Notes: generated from the sequence alone by a model not told the origin. Shown: positions 1 to 11,839, counted from the stretch's first letter. The stretch: DNA of 64,000 bases from Megalopta genalis (GCF_051020955.1 NC_135018.1:9749439-9813438); one strand, 5' to 3'. A program made the numbers and translations.

Positions 1-164
1 CCAGGGGATGATGATAACGAATGTAATTTCGAAGTTCCTGAAGGTGCGATTGTGGACATCGACGGTCCTTTCGATTGGTCCACCACGGAACAGGGTCTAG
101 TAATCAGCATTTACTTCGCTGGCTACCTCGTAGGGATGTTTCCTTCCGGATACTTTTCAGATCG
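1..164 (+). CDS. SLC17-like transporter, first visible exon (partial)
   Basis: Open from the left edge in frame 1, giving residues 1-54 and two bases of codon 55. It encodes the end of an acidic luminal loop with one Cys, then the FDW/QG block and TM2, ending at the motif-A-like GYFSDR. The donor is cg|gtgcgt at 165, leaving phase 2. The window starts inside this exon or at its edge, so the true 5' boundary and start codon are not visible. Confidence 0.9.
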
Positions 165-3100
165 GTGCGTTGCTACTGTTACAATCGACTCAATGGACCG
201 CCAATAGCATTTTCTTTTGAAACAATTCACCAAGCGTCTAAGCTCGTAAGTCTTGCAATTGAGCAATAGAAGACAAGAAACAACTCCTTATGATGCTTAC
301 CTGAGATTTTTTGTCTTATTAACAAAAAATAACCGCTCGTGCCTTATTAAAGTTTTATGGAGGTTTAATACGCGGCAGTGACAGCAGTAGACTTGGCATC
401 AGGCTACCTTCCTATCTATCAAAACTCCCAAACCCTTCCGATTTCTAGGAACAAACGTTGAACTTTTATTTTTAGTTTAATATCAAAAATTTTAACCAAG
501 ATTTTTTCTAACAACGAACTAAACCAATGGGGCACAGCGCGAGACTTTGTCAGGAACGTTAGCTGTCTACGAAATCCTTCAACCGTCCCTTGTTAATCAC
601 TGAAGCTCTTTGAATATCAAAGACACAGGAAAATTCGAATAACTTGCTTTTGCTTATCATTCCCCGTTTTCATCGAGCTGCAAATATCTTCACGTGTGCT
701 ACGAGCATTCTAGTGGAAGCGTCTGCTGTAAATCGACGTGAACTTCTTCTATAAATACTAGGGCTTTTAAATGTCGCCTTTCTAATTTCGATTTCACTTT
801 TACGAATGTGAAGGTAGTGCAAGAAATCGACGCGCTAAAGCATTTCGGCTGTCTCTGTGGTAGACTTTTGCAATTTAACAGGAAACCGCGTACTGACCCT
901 GTGTATCACGATTCCACTGAATTGCTTGTAACATACGCCATGTCAACGTCACAAGATTATGTCCACATGATTTAGAGATTCAATAATACTTATATTCCTA
1001 AATTCGTTAGTTTCCTAAATCTCCAAAACGTAAGAATGTTGAGAAAGTAATTGTTGTCTTACAGCTTAACTTCTGAATTATAATTTGACTGAACAAAATA
1101 TTTTATTTTCATGAAATTTTTAAAACTGTATTATATTATACAGAGTGTCTCAAAAATGTCTCGCAATCCGAAAGTGGCGGGTTCCTCGGATCATTTGAAG
1201 CAACTTTTTCCTTTACAAAAATTTTCTCCGAGGCACCGTTAACGAGTTATTAACGAAAAACAATGACCGATAAGAATCGAGTACGGGTGACGCGAGGCGG
1301 CCCAGTCAACCAGCGCACGAAGCCCAGTTCCGCTCATTGGCTCGGCCGCCTCGCGCCAGCTGAGCTGGGATTCGACCGCCTCGACCGCTGGCACCGCTGG
1401 CTCGGCCGCCTCGCGCCATCTGAGCTAGGATTCGACCGCCTCGACCGCTGGCGCCGCTGGCTCGGCCGCCTCGCGCTAGCTGAGCTGGGATTCGACCGCT
1501 CGACCGCTGGCGCCGTTGGCTCGGCCACCTCGCGGCAGGTGATCTCGCCTCTCATTGATCACTGTTTTTCGTTAATAACTCGTTAACGGTGCCTCTGAGA
1601 AAATTTTTGTAAAGGATGAAACTGCTTCAAATGACCTGAGGAACCCGCCATTTCCGGATTGCGAGACATTTTTGGGACACCCTGTATATCGTATTATACA
1701 CCTATTTTAATATCTCCGGTTTTCGCGTGTCCGGAGGACATTCGTGCGACTGAATCGGCGCTTAACATTCCGCAGTTTCAATTCGAAGAACGTTCTGCTG
1801 ATCTGCGTGCTGGCGAACGCCATTCTGACGATATTGGTGCCCGTCGCGGCTCACGAGCTGATAGTGCTCTACATCGTGAGATTCCTGACGGGCCTGTTGA
1901 GCGCGGCGAATCTACCCCTGGTGAATGTGCTCGTGGGCAAATGGGTCGTTTACGAAGAAAAGTCCATGTGGGTCGCGATCATCTACGCGGGCATCTCGAT
2001 GGGCACCGTAATCGGCATCCTTACTTCCGGGATGATCATGCACTCGCTCGGATGGGAGGCAGTCTTTTACATCCACGGCACGCTCCCGTTGATTTGGTGT
2101 CTGGTGTTTTACCTGTTCTTCGCCGACTGCCCCGAGCAGCAGAAGTACATCACCGAGAAGGAGAGGGAACTGTTGGTGACCTCGTACGGGCACAGGACAC
2201 CGGAATCGGCATCCATGCCGGTCCCGTGGAAACAGATCTTCACATCGGTGCCGTTCCTCTCGTTACTATATGTCAACACCTTCGGCAACTTCTGCTGGTA
2301 CTTTCTGCTCACGCAACTACCCCTCTACATGAACAAGATACTCAGGTTTGACATCAAGTCGGTGAGTATTTTTCGGTTTACGATTCATTGGGTCGAGAGC
2401 ATCGAACCTCGATCGAGCTTTGAAAACGCGCAAGAACGGTACATATTCTCCTGGACGAACTCCCGCTAATAGCTTGATTTACATTGAATGCTGTTTACAT
2501 GTCTCCGGTACCATCCAGACATTTTTCAGGAATTAAATTTTCATTTAGCGGCCCGGCCGGTTGCATCGGTGTCTTCGGGCCACATCTTTAGGGAATACAG
2601 TAATGTCTCTCTAATTGACGTTCAGATTGTCCACGAAAATGGACAATTTTGGAAGTGGAGATACGATTGTTCGAGCCTTGTGGCTCATTTTTTGTGGTTA
2701 TCGATTGTCAACAATTATAAAAACGAGCCGCAAGGATCGAATAATCGTATTCCCACTTCCAAAATTGTCCATTTTTGTGAACAATCTGAGCGTCGATTAG
2801 GGAGACGTTACTGTACATGCTCGGTTTCTCTGAAGCAATCGGTGCATACATTTTCGGGATATTTATTTTATGATGTTTACACATTTTTATCTATAAATAC
2901 TTTTATACATTTCGATCAATGCTTCATTTGCATTGATTTTTGTTTTCTTTTCATTTTACTGTGCTTCATTTTGATACGTTTTTATTATCTGATACCTTAC
3001 GCTACATATTTTTCATTCTGATGCAATCTTTCGTTTACTGTTTTGATGCAATGGCCCAGCCATAAAATCAATTATGAATCCGAGACTACTCAAACTCATC

Positions 3101-4828
3101 GCGTGCTCTAAAAGTGACTGTTGTCAATTACTTCATAAAAACGACACGATTGATTTTCTTTAGGTTTGTACGATTATTTATTGGAAGATGTGCACGGATA
3201 ATGAAATCCGTTTGGTCAGTTCTAATGATTGCATCTTTATTGTTTCCGTAATCGTAATTGGAAAGATTTGGAGCTGTTCATTCGAGCAGCTGTAGTAGGT
3301 TCATTGTTAAAGAAGGATCGCATCTGCACGCACACATGAATTTACATAATAATTATAAATCATAACTTGCATGACAAATTAATTAAGAATTGGCACAATC
3401 ATCGTTGTACATTTCAAAAATAGTATTCTAGATACTCTACGATTTCTTTCCGATATTCGTAAGAAAAGAGCAATCAATCGGTGATTCCGAATTAATTAAC
3501 ATTCGTTGTACGCGCAGAACGCAGTCCTCAGCTGTTCGCCGTACTTAATTAACGCAATCGTGAACCCGTTCGTGGGAAGATTGTTGGACTGGGGAAGGAG
3601 GAACAACTCTTGGACGCAGACGAATGCTCGGAAGATTGCTGTGTTCATAAGTGAGTTGTGTTATATAATTAAGAAGAACTTTGTTTATGATATAGAAAAA
3701 TGAATTTGACAGGCTGCGTCCCAACGAGTATAGTCCTTATTGCCATCATGTACATTGGCTGCGATCGCTTGACTACCACCGTGCTGTTGATCGTATGTAT
3801 AATATTGTGCGGCACGATTTTCGTCGGACATCTTTGCAATCAGAATGATCTGGCGCCGAATTATGCTGGAATTTTAATGGGCATCACGAACACACCGGGG
3901 ACAATTTCGGCGTTCATTTTGCCGGCCTTGGTGGGGGCTCTTACGGAGGATGGGGTCAGTAAAAAAGTGTTCATTCCGATCATTCGTCTCGTCGCTATAC
4001 CGTCAATCTTTCTGCAAATTTGCTTTCTTATGAATTATTTCATAAATATTTCAAGAAGTAAACGTTTTTCTTACTTCGACTAGAGAATTCCTAGCGGAAA
4101 ACGCAGACTAATTAACTATTTTTGTATTTGTTAAATCTATACATACCGTAAATACATCATGATCCGCAATTTAGTCATCGCTGAACTGCAGATTTTTATG
4201 CAGTATGAAAATTGTTTGCACTAATTGCAAGATACAGGAACTACGTAGGAACTTTCGTTTCTTAATCATTTTAATGAGTCGTAAATAATGCAACAGTACT
4301 TTTACATTCGTGAAATATTTTCACTGTTTTATATCTGACCTAATAAGTTTTTTAAAAAATGCATAGAATCCGTAGTCTAGTCAACGCTATGCTATTGCTA
4401 TGCTATTCACCATGAAATCAGTAAATTATTTGTGATATTATCTGTGAAAAATACCTTCGGTTAGAGTATTTTTGAACCCGGCATTATGAGGGACATGACC
4501 TAATTCTTCACTCGTGTCACAGAACTATGCAAATTAATCACCTATTCAATAATGAAATTATCCACCGCGCGCATTGAATGAAAATCGATTGCTTGCGCTA
4601 ATCCGTAAACTGGGACGATCAAAACCATTTCGATAATGATTAGCTTTGATTAATATTAATCCCTGTAATTTTAATTCTTGCTTTCTTGTGACACAGCATA
4701 GCATGGCACGATGGAAATACGTGTTTTGGATAACTATCATTGCCCAGCTGTCATCGTTCGTTGTGTACGTGTTCACCGGTTCAGGAGAGATTCAAAAGTG
4801 GAATGAACCACCGGATACATGGAATTAG
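1..4828 (+). CDS. SLC17-family MFS transporter, five exons, 5' partial
   Basis: Polytopic membrane transporter of the SLC17 branch of the major facilitator superfamily (anion/phosphate, sialin and vesicular glutamate carriers). Spliced as 1-164, 1776-2361, 3518-3650, 3713-3954 and 4697-4828, the frame stays open for 418 residues plus stop. Family members are usually about 470-500 residues, so roughly 60-80 N-terminal residues (first helix and the start of the luminal loop) lie off the left edge. Visible family marks: the FDW then QG block (24-32), GY at 41-42, a motif-A-like GYFSDR (50-55), the TM4 signature starting RFLTGL (90-95), a W followed by a charged pair and S (111-118), the DCPEQQ loop after TM6, PGTISAF in TM11, and the C-terminal WITII, TGSGEIQKWN block. 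About eleven hydrophobic helices can be followed. Substrate is not readable; insect relatives are commonly labelled inorganic phosphate cotransporters. Family call firm, substrate unknown. Confidence 0.93.
1141..1684. mobile_element. Fold-back / MITE-type DNA element, copy 1 (544 bp)
   Basis: Starts CAGAGTGTCTC and ends GGGACACCCTG, flanked on both sides by TA, the target duplication of Tc1/mariner-type elements. The two arms, each about 150 nt, are imperfect inverted copies of each other: the left has the fragment tgtctcgcaatccgaaag and the right has ggattgcgagaca; both carry the ttaacgagttattaacg block and a catttgaag / cttcaaatg block. No transposase is encoded. Two shorter relatives lie at 21126 and 57523. 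The GC-rich loop of this copy contains a 60-bp tandem repeat. Sits inside intron 1. Confidence 0.85.
1339..1535 (+). repeat. 60-bp GC-rich tandem repeat in the loop of fold-back copy 1
   Basis: Three consecutive units of 60, 60 and 59 bp (starts 1339, 1399, 1459) plus a partial fourth, each beginning GGCTCGGCCGCCTCGCGC and continuing through gattcgaccgc and cgaccgctgg. The units differ at only a few positions. Being a multiple of three, the array leaves long open frames on both strands (near 1263-1586 and 1334-1555), which are repeat by-products and not genes. Confidence 0.85.
1776..2361 (+). CDS. SLC17-like transporter, main exon (TM3-TM7)
   Basis: The acceptor is ccgcag|t at 1775/1776; the first base completes Arg55 as CGT, and the next codons read FNSKNVLLIC. 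Residues 56-250 cover TM3, TM4 with RFLTGL, TM5, TM6, the DCPEQQ cytoplasmic loop with its KERELL stretch, and TM7, ending at DIKS. The donor tcg|gtgagt at 2362 is near consensus and leaves phase 0. The open frame extends about 30 nt upstream of the acceptor, but that part lacks family similarity and the splice joins the TM2-TM3 loop perfectly. Confidence 0.92.
2362..3517 (+). other. Intron 2 of the SLC17-like gene
   Basis: 1.16-kb intron, gtgagt to cgcag. Contains a complete inverted-repeat element at 2598-2813. The remainder is AT-rich with no other structure I can support. The open frame across 2488-3021 is produced by the element and flanking T-rich DNA and resembles no protein. Confidence 0.85.
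2598..2813. mobile_element. Tc1/mariner-type MITE, complete copy (216 bp)
   Basis: Flanked by TA on both sides. The left end begins CAGTAATGTCTCTCTAATTG; the right end is its near-perfect inverse, ending gggagacgttactg. The arms stay paired inward through a cagattgt / acaatctg block, an aaaatggacaatttt block and cgagcc / ggctcg blocks to a loop near gtcaacaattat. Non-coding. A truncated relative lies at 32822-32960 and a short fragment at 51496-51549. Confidence 0.8.
3518..3650 (+). CDS. SLC17-like transporter, TM8 exon
   Basis: The acceptor is cgcgcag|aac at 3517/3518, phase 0. Residues 251-294 run NAVLSCSPYL through NPFVGRLLDW to ARKIAVFIS, which is TM8 and the start of TM9. The donor is aa|gtgagt at 3651, phase 1. 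The intron that follows is only 62 nt (3651-3712), a typical short insect intron. Confidence 0.9.
3713..3954 (+). CDS. SLC17-like transporter, TM9-TM11 exon
   Basis: The acceptor is ttgacag|gc at 3712/3713, giving a Ser codon split A|GC, then CVPTSIVLIA. Residues 296-375 cover TM9 and TM10, the LAPNYAG loop and TM11 with TNTPGTISAF, ending ALTEDG. The chosen donor is ggg|gtcagt at 3955, not the usual gtaagt or gtgagt. It is supported because EDG joined to HSMARWKYVFW restores the expected family C-terminus. Without splicing the frame reads on to a stop at 4083. Confidence 0.85.
3955..4696 (+). other. Intron 4 of the SLC17-like gene, with alternative read-through end
   Basis: 742-nt intron, gtcagt to acacag. 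If retained, the reading frame continues 43 residues past EDG to a TAG ending at 4083, through a hydrophobic stretch (FLQICFLMNYFI), giving a protein without the conserved TGSGEIQKWN tail. Nothing else recognised. Confidence 0.7.
4697..4828 (+). CDS. SLC17-like transporter, last coding exon (TM12 and tail)
   Basis: The acceptor is tgacacag|cat at 4696/4697, phase 0. The 43 residues hold the final helix (WITIIAQLSSFVVYVFTG) and the strongly conserved family tail TGSGEIQKWN, followed by a short tail and a TAG stop at 4826-4828. No close AATAAA follows; the first exact one I see is at about 5451, roughly 620 nt after the stop, so the 3' UTR end is uncertain. Confidence 0.9.
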   Translation, partial: HSMARWKYVFWITIIAQLSSFVVYVFTGSGEIQKWNEPPDTWN

Positions 4829-6559
4829 GAAATTAATAAGATATCTTCGAAACTATCCACTGGAAGAGGAGGATTTCCACTTTGAAAGAAAGGCTTGTCA
4901 ATTTTTACACAATTTTTAGGAGAAATGGCTGTAAAATATACATATACAATTTTGCAATACCTACACTGAATCAAAAATATTCTTATTCCACAGCTGTTTC
5001 TCAGATGTGTCTTTTTGTGTAGCAACGGGATGATTAAATCTTACACGGTTTAGCGAGACCTTATAGTGTCCTCCTCAATGGCTTTTTAATTGTGCTGGAT
5101 AAACAAAGTGAACTTGACCGCATTGAATACTTTTCTTGTGCTTGATAATACAAAAAAATGTCAAAGTTATTTACCATGATTTACAAATTAATCGATGTTT
5201 CTTTTTAAATGAGAGTGCAAACGTATTTACATCCTTACGGAGTTAAACCTCTCCAGTTATCTATAATACCGCGATCTTCGCAGGACCTTCAATGCAAAGT
5301 AATTAGACGTTGGTAATTATAGCATCTTTATGATTCAAAAGTTGTTTTATGAAATCAACAACAACACCGCTTTCGCAAACTCCAATCTAAATAGCGTAAT
5401 TATTGAATCTCATATTATATTTTATTCGAAGCGTTATTTAATATTTCGCTAATAAATACGTTCCAGGCAAATTCTCCGAGTGTAAAGGATTAATTACATT
5501 TTAACGTTCAGCGGCGAGCACCTACTGGAATACAGCAATTAAAAATTCTTCCATCGCAAATTCACAAAAATTCCTCTGATCCTCGCCGCGTCTCTTCACA
5601 GAATTCTTTTAAGAATTCCCTAAAGCTCGTTCAGTAAATTTTCAGAGTCCCTCAAAGACACGGGAACGTTAAATTACATCACGAAGAATGAACCGGTTTG
5701 GATTCGCAAATTATTCGTGACAGTCGCCGGTCGTTAGAAATAATTCGCCGGCCATGAAAATCTTTTGAGTGCAGTGCGCGCGCGATGCGACGCGACGCAC
5801 AAAGATCCGCGACTCGCCTACGGCAATTAGAACCGCGAGACCACCCGTAATGATGGCCGACCAATTAAGGGCCAGCTGGTACAAAAATCTGTCTTATCCC
5901 AATTAGATCGTGGCGTTGGCAACCGGCTCGGCGCGGCAGCCCGCGAAACGCGAAACACGCCGACCAGGGCAGGGGAGCAACTGGCGAAACGATAGGGAAA
6001 GGGGCCGACGATGTTAACAGGGAATATTTATGGCGCCCGAAATATTACGTTTGTAATCTATTTTCGGACTATGGTCGCCCATTTTCACAGTCTGCCTTTG
6101 CCGACCACCGAAAGATAAGCAAATCGCCTCCTATATTATTTGAAAGCTCCTGTAATCGATTTGCAACTTTTCGACACCATTATTCGGCTTTTTCAGTAGA
6201 AGAAGCTCGGTCCACTAATAAACATTTTTGTTTCTATAAAAATTATGCGTTCATCTACTTATTGAAATATTAGTACTATGGATATTTTTTCTGATTTAAT
6301 TCCACGTGGACTTGTTCGACATGATAAGAACAAGTGATTTTTTTCAGATAAATTATTAAATCGCAGAGTTACATGATCACACAGCCGAATGAAACTTGGT
6401 GGACTGATAGATAAAATACTTTTCGAATCAATTGATAATTTTTCTACATCACCAACGGGCATGAAATTTCCGAAAAATCAACTCAATTTGTTTATGAACA
6501 TTTTTCTAATTATGAAGACTACGTGCTCCTCCTCTTTTTTATTCAACGTAATAATTTAG

Positions 6560-7200
6560 CAATGAATTATTGATTAATCTGATTAAATGATTCTATCGAT
6601 TAATTAATTAATTAATCTATATATTGATCAATCTTATTAATGTGGTTCTATTGCAATTGTTGCTTATATTGCATATTGCTTTAATATTTAACTGTAACCA
6701 TTTTAAATGCTCCAAGGTCTAGCTGTAAATTTGTTTTGTGTACAAAGGTTTATGTGCGAATATGTATTTTTATAAATATTCGTATGTTTCTTTTCTTTTC
6801 CGATTCAATGAAGTAGTTGAGAGACGAATTACACCTGATCCGATTAATTTAGAAGCTCTTTTTATTATTGCCTGGTTCACGTTAAATTACCTTCGTGTTT
6901 AGCTGTCAATTTTTAATTATCCGAAGGTTTATCTGTATATCTTTTAATTGCATCAAAATTTATGCGGGAATATTAATTTTTACAATTATCAGTATATTTA
7001 CGTAAGTCTTTGATTCGATTAATTAATCGTCGAGAAATTAATCGGCATCCAAGTTGATTGTTCGAAATGAAATGTGGGATTGAATAACTTCTGAGCTGGA
7101 ACAGCCACGATCAATGTATAGCGCAGCCCGGAAAACGCGCCGGCATCCAATCGATCAATTACATCGTGATTAATTATTCGGGAATCAATCAAAGCCGTTA
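6560..7200. promoter_or_regulatory. TAAT-rich block, possible homeodomain-site cluster
   Basis: Many TAAT/ATTA cores occur close together, including gattaattaattaattaat near 6598-6616 and gattaattaatcg near 7017. Such clusters can be homeodomain-responsive enhancers, but AT-rich insect DNA yields them by chance, so this is only a candidate. Confidence 0.15.
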
Positions 7201-10200
7201 GAGATTGCCGGCGGTGGTAACGGAACGGAAGATCATGAAAACGATTCGAATTAACGTCTCATCTCCGCACACAGCTCTCGCGAGCACTGCCCGTTTCGTC
7301 GCGCTTCGAAATGTATGAGACGAATATCTTAAGTGCAGATATTTTCGGTACGACTAATGTCAGAATCAATTCCCTAACTCCTATGAGATTGGTTCCTCCA
7401 TCGATAATAAACGATACATCCACCGAGTACTCGCGAGAGGAGAACAAAATTAACATTGATTGGAGCGATTACCGCTGGAGCAGCTATTCCAATGTCAGTC
7501 GAGAGTATTCGACAAGCAATCTTACATCGACTCGGGGTGTTTTTATCGTTTATTGGATGATCTGATTTATTCAATAACAAAAAACACTGCTCGGAATCTT
7601 TCACCGATGTTCTTCAAGAGTTGTAGGAATTTTTATACTGAAATGAGGACGAAAAATAAAGAATATATATTGTAGTTTGTAGATGATCCCCCCCCCCCCT
7701 CTCCACACTGTCGATTCTTCTTGACAGATATCTATCTATTAAGCAATTAAAGGTAGATCGAACAATTTTCTTACTTCAGCAGCGTCCTCATATGGATTTA
7801 AAAAGCTTGTTAAATTCTGGATTAAATCGCTGTCGCTTTTGGACAACATTTTAAACAATCTTCATTTAATCAATCCTCCTCATCATAAACAATCCTCCAA
7901 TAATCCTTTTATTTCGGAAGGACCATTGGGGGGAAGACTATATGTTAACATGAGACATAAAGTCTTAATATATATAAAAGATCTGGTAAACGGAGAAGAA
8001 AATGTCCAGATAGAAATAACGCTGTTTTATTACGTATTACTGTTGCGGTATATTTGTTAATATCTTCAAGTATGCAGGAGATGTATCGATGAACTTTGTT
8101 CAGGCTGTTCAAGCAGCGTGTGACGTAGCAAATATTTATGTTTCAATTGAAAGCATTGATTACGATTGCAAAGGGCGCAATTGATGTTTCCAGAGATAAT
8201 AATCGCCCCCGAAATGGTTAACGACATCAGGCTATACAAAACCGAACTACCTTCGGTATCCAGTTTCTTGCGGTCCGCTGAATATTATGATTTTTCTGTC
8301 GCCGTCGTTGACGATGGCTGCGACGCGACGCGACGCCCGGCGTCTCTGGCTTCCGTCTGGAACGTCATGCGAGCTCTTATTAAAGGTGGCGATTTATCGC
8401 TAGTAATAACGGTGTGGTCTGGTGTGCCGCTCGACGGCGAATGTCTCCCGAAGGCGAAGCTTTCCTAGGGGAATGGAATAACGCTGGCGAAGGGTTCCAG
8501 GCACCTAAGGTCGAATCCACACTTACCCTTCAGTTACCCAATGTTAACCGTAGTCTACTTCAACAAGAAAACAATTCCCATGCTGCAAGAAGCGTTTTTG
8601 TAGCTGCACGCCCCCCCCCCCCCTAGAATCGATCTAAACATCCAGACACAGGAGTAACAGGGTTCAAATGAACAACTATGGAGACCGTCATGACGCTTCC
8701 GAAAAGCAGGCTATTTTTTTCAATTTTCGTATCTACTGGCAGAAGCTTCAGAAGAATTGTGCCAAAGTATACGATCATGAATTTTAACTTTTATTGCCTT
8801 TTGTGAAGGTACAGTTCAGTACCGTAGACACTTAATACGACCATCAAGGTACCATGATCATGCTTCTTTTGAAAAATAGGTTGCAGATTTTTAAAAATTT
8901 TTATATTTATCGTAAGATGGTTCAGATATGTTGTACCAAGATTATATGCATTGACTCTGTTTTATTTTTATCAAACGTATAATTAACAATTCAATTGACT
9001 GTGAAAAACAGGGCATAGATTTTGTTTAATTTTTTGGTAACAAATAGTGTAAGGTTCATAAAATCCACGTCAATGTGAAGAATCATCAATTTTTAATATA
9101 TTGTTTCTATTATGTTTTATTAAAAATATTGTCCACAAGATCCCTACCATAGACACTGATCGTAACCACTGGTGTATCTTGCGGTTTTTCTATCGAGAAA
9201 GAAGATATATATTTTTTGTTAATTTTTCCGATAACAATGAGAGAGGAGTTACTAAAGCGTATAAACATTAACTATTGGTATTCAGTTTTTATTGAGAGAT
9301 GTCCCTTAACATTTATCGGTGTGCTCTAGCATATTGGTATTTTTGTTAGGTAGTTTCGAGGAAATGCCGTGTACAAGTTGTCTGCAAGGGAATCGATGTA
9401 ACCAACAATTTCTGACGTTCTGTTGTGGCTCGTGCGAGCCGAAACGAGCCGGCGAGACGCGATGTCACTCGAACCGTCGGAGAGCTCGACTGTAACGAGC
9501 TCCAGGATTGATTAACCGCGGCGTGGAGCAATCGGGTCTACTTTTGCCGGTCTAAGCAAACGAGTCGACGTCTTGGTAAAGGATTAACCGATCCCCCATA
9601 ATTACAGTTGATTAATAGTTTCTTCGATGAATCGTTTGATGACGGCAACGACTCCTTGAAGATACCAGGGATGTTTTTGCTGGAATTATTCAATTACTAA
9701 TTCTGGCCGTCCTAAATATGTTTCAGAGACTCGTTTCTTGCTTCGCAAAGACAAGCTGGAATTTCTAAGTTAATATCACTCGTCACAGGAAATAATTATT
9801 TCCTTCGATTGACAATTATTGGTATAAGCCGAGGTTCGTCGTTAATTATTATTGAATTTACCAATGCCTATTGTAAAAAGAATAGCGTAGAAAACTGATA
9901 TTTCTGACGAGAGTATAATATCAAAGTGCTACGGAAAATTTGTAGCGATGTATAGAAAACCTAACAGATTTCATTCCATCGTATTTTATGCACTCATGAA
10001 TTTGACGAATATATGTATACAAAGTGCAGTCCATTAAAGAATCGTCACGATTTTGCTTTTATATTAAAACGTAACGGCAGGAATTTCATGATATCAAGAA
10101 CCGAGTCGAACGACAAAATTTCTCATCGATTCGATCGACAAAATAAATAACGTCTGGCAAAGTGAAAATTTCCCTTAGTTTCAGCAAAAATGTTATTAGA

Positions 10201-11839
10201 ATCGTCTCAGAGCAGAGAAGGTGTATATCGATTGTACTTTCGACTGTCTGCGCACCGAGAAATCTAGGTCAGTGCTATCAAAGAGTGAATTGGATGGGAA
10301 GAGAAACTGAAAATACAGCTGCTGACGGTCAGGCCAGCTTCCTCGAAGCTTTTCCACAGCAAATCCCTCTTAGTCGTTACACTGAGCTATTAAGGTCTCG
10401 AAATACCACGTATCTCTACCGGAGTGTCTTCCACCTGTGTATACCAACTCTTCCTTGCTTTAATATGAATAGCGACTCCCACCGATGAAACCAGAATGAC
10501 CTTCAAACATTTCGACGAAATATTTCAACGGAAAATTTAATTCATCTGCAACACAAGCTCACATTGGAAGAATTTTATAATATTCACAGTTACCGAATTG
10601 TCATAAATAATGATAAAATTCTAAATTAAGCTATTAAATGTTACAATTAATTTCTATTGAATTTCTCAACTGTCTTCCAGCAGAATATTATCATTAGAAG
10701 CCTCGTTTTCCTCGGGAAAGTGGAACTTCTCGCGTTATATTATTCTTTATTTTTAGGAGTGGTAAAAAATGAAAATGAAAATAGTAAATGTCACTTTCAA
10801 TTGTTGTTTACACTCAGGAAATTGCAATATATTATCTCTAGAATTTCCAATCCACCCGAGTATATTTCTTTTAATATTGTTTTAATTAACTAATTTTTTA
10901 ACAATATGATCAGCTAAAAATTAAAACGATAGTACTGGAAAAAGCTGACAACTGCCACCAAACTCTTTAACGGCATCTCAGCCGAATTTTCCTGCATAAA
11001 CTTGTAGGATTCCCCTTACCCGATCGTACTATTCCTATCATAATCCAAAAACTTGCTCTCTGAAAATGGTCTCAAATAAAGATTTCGGCTGAGTATCCCC
11101 AACAAAGAAGCAAATACGTTGGATTTAATTAGAACCTTCGGTCATTCACAAATTAGAGCGCGGCGACTGGAGTTCAAGTGAATTGTCAAAGTATTCGGTG
11201 GGAATTTCTTTGCGATCTGTAGACGGTCAGTGGTTGCAAAAGGGGGGTGTGACGCAAGAAGACCAAGGAATGAGAAAAGTAGTGCAGAAGGTCGACTCGA
11301 TTCTCGACATTCCACGAAATCCAGCGAAGAACTCGATATGCCGGGCCGGAGGACTTGAACCGGGACGAAAGCGGCGCGCGGCGTGGCACCGTCGCAGGAA
11401 TCTCGAAACTCGGTCACCTTATTTCCAATTGAGCGGCCCAATAGCCCCTTGACACCCTCCGCGACACTCCTGCGAGCCAAACAGGAACCGGCAGGACGCA
11501 TTACGCGAACTTCCCTGGAGAATAGTTGTCGGCCAGTTTAATATTTTACGCGACGATGCCGGGTCATTCCGAGAATCCGGAATTCGGCTTCCTGTTCCCT
11601 GCTCGAAACAAAAGCTTCGGAACGGTTACACGCGCAAACACGCGTCTCGCGGTCCACATGATCATCGAGGGGAGTAGAGGACGGCTGAGGGGGTTGGACG
11701 TCCTACAAAAGCAAAACCCCCGAGCAGGGATTTCGGGCACGCCGAACGGAGCCGGTCCGAGAGGGTTCAACGAGAGGAACGGTTTAATCGACGCTCGTTG
11801 TTGCTGCATCGGATTTTGATTAGCGCCGCACCGCGTCAC

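Larger units (their letters stand above)
165..1775 (+). other. Intron 1 of the SLC17-like gene
   Basis: 1.6-kb intron, gtgcgt to ccgcag. Positions 165-1140 are AT-rich without recognisable coding sequence. Positions 1141-1684 are a fold-back transposable element, described separately. The remaining 90 nt run to the acceptor. Confidence 0.85.

Noticed and set aside
1263..1586. Open frames on both strands across the GC-rich repeat in intron 1
   Set aside because: They are translations of the 60-bp tandem array, whose period is a multiple of three; no protein-like composition outside the repeat.
2488..3021. 177-codon + strand frame in intron 2
   Set aside because: It runs through the 2598-2813 MITE and T-rich intron DNA and shows no family similarity.
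8755..9230. Possible duplicated words (taccgtagacact / taccatagacact) about 330 bp apart
   Set aside because: Only about 20 nt are clearly similar; flanks do not align convincingly by eye.
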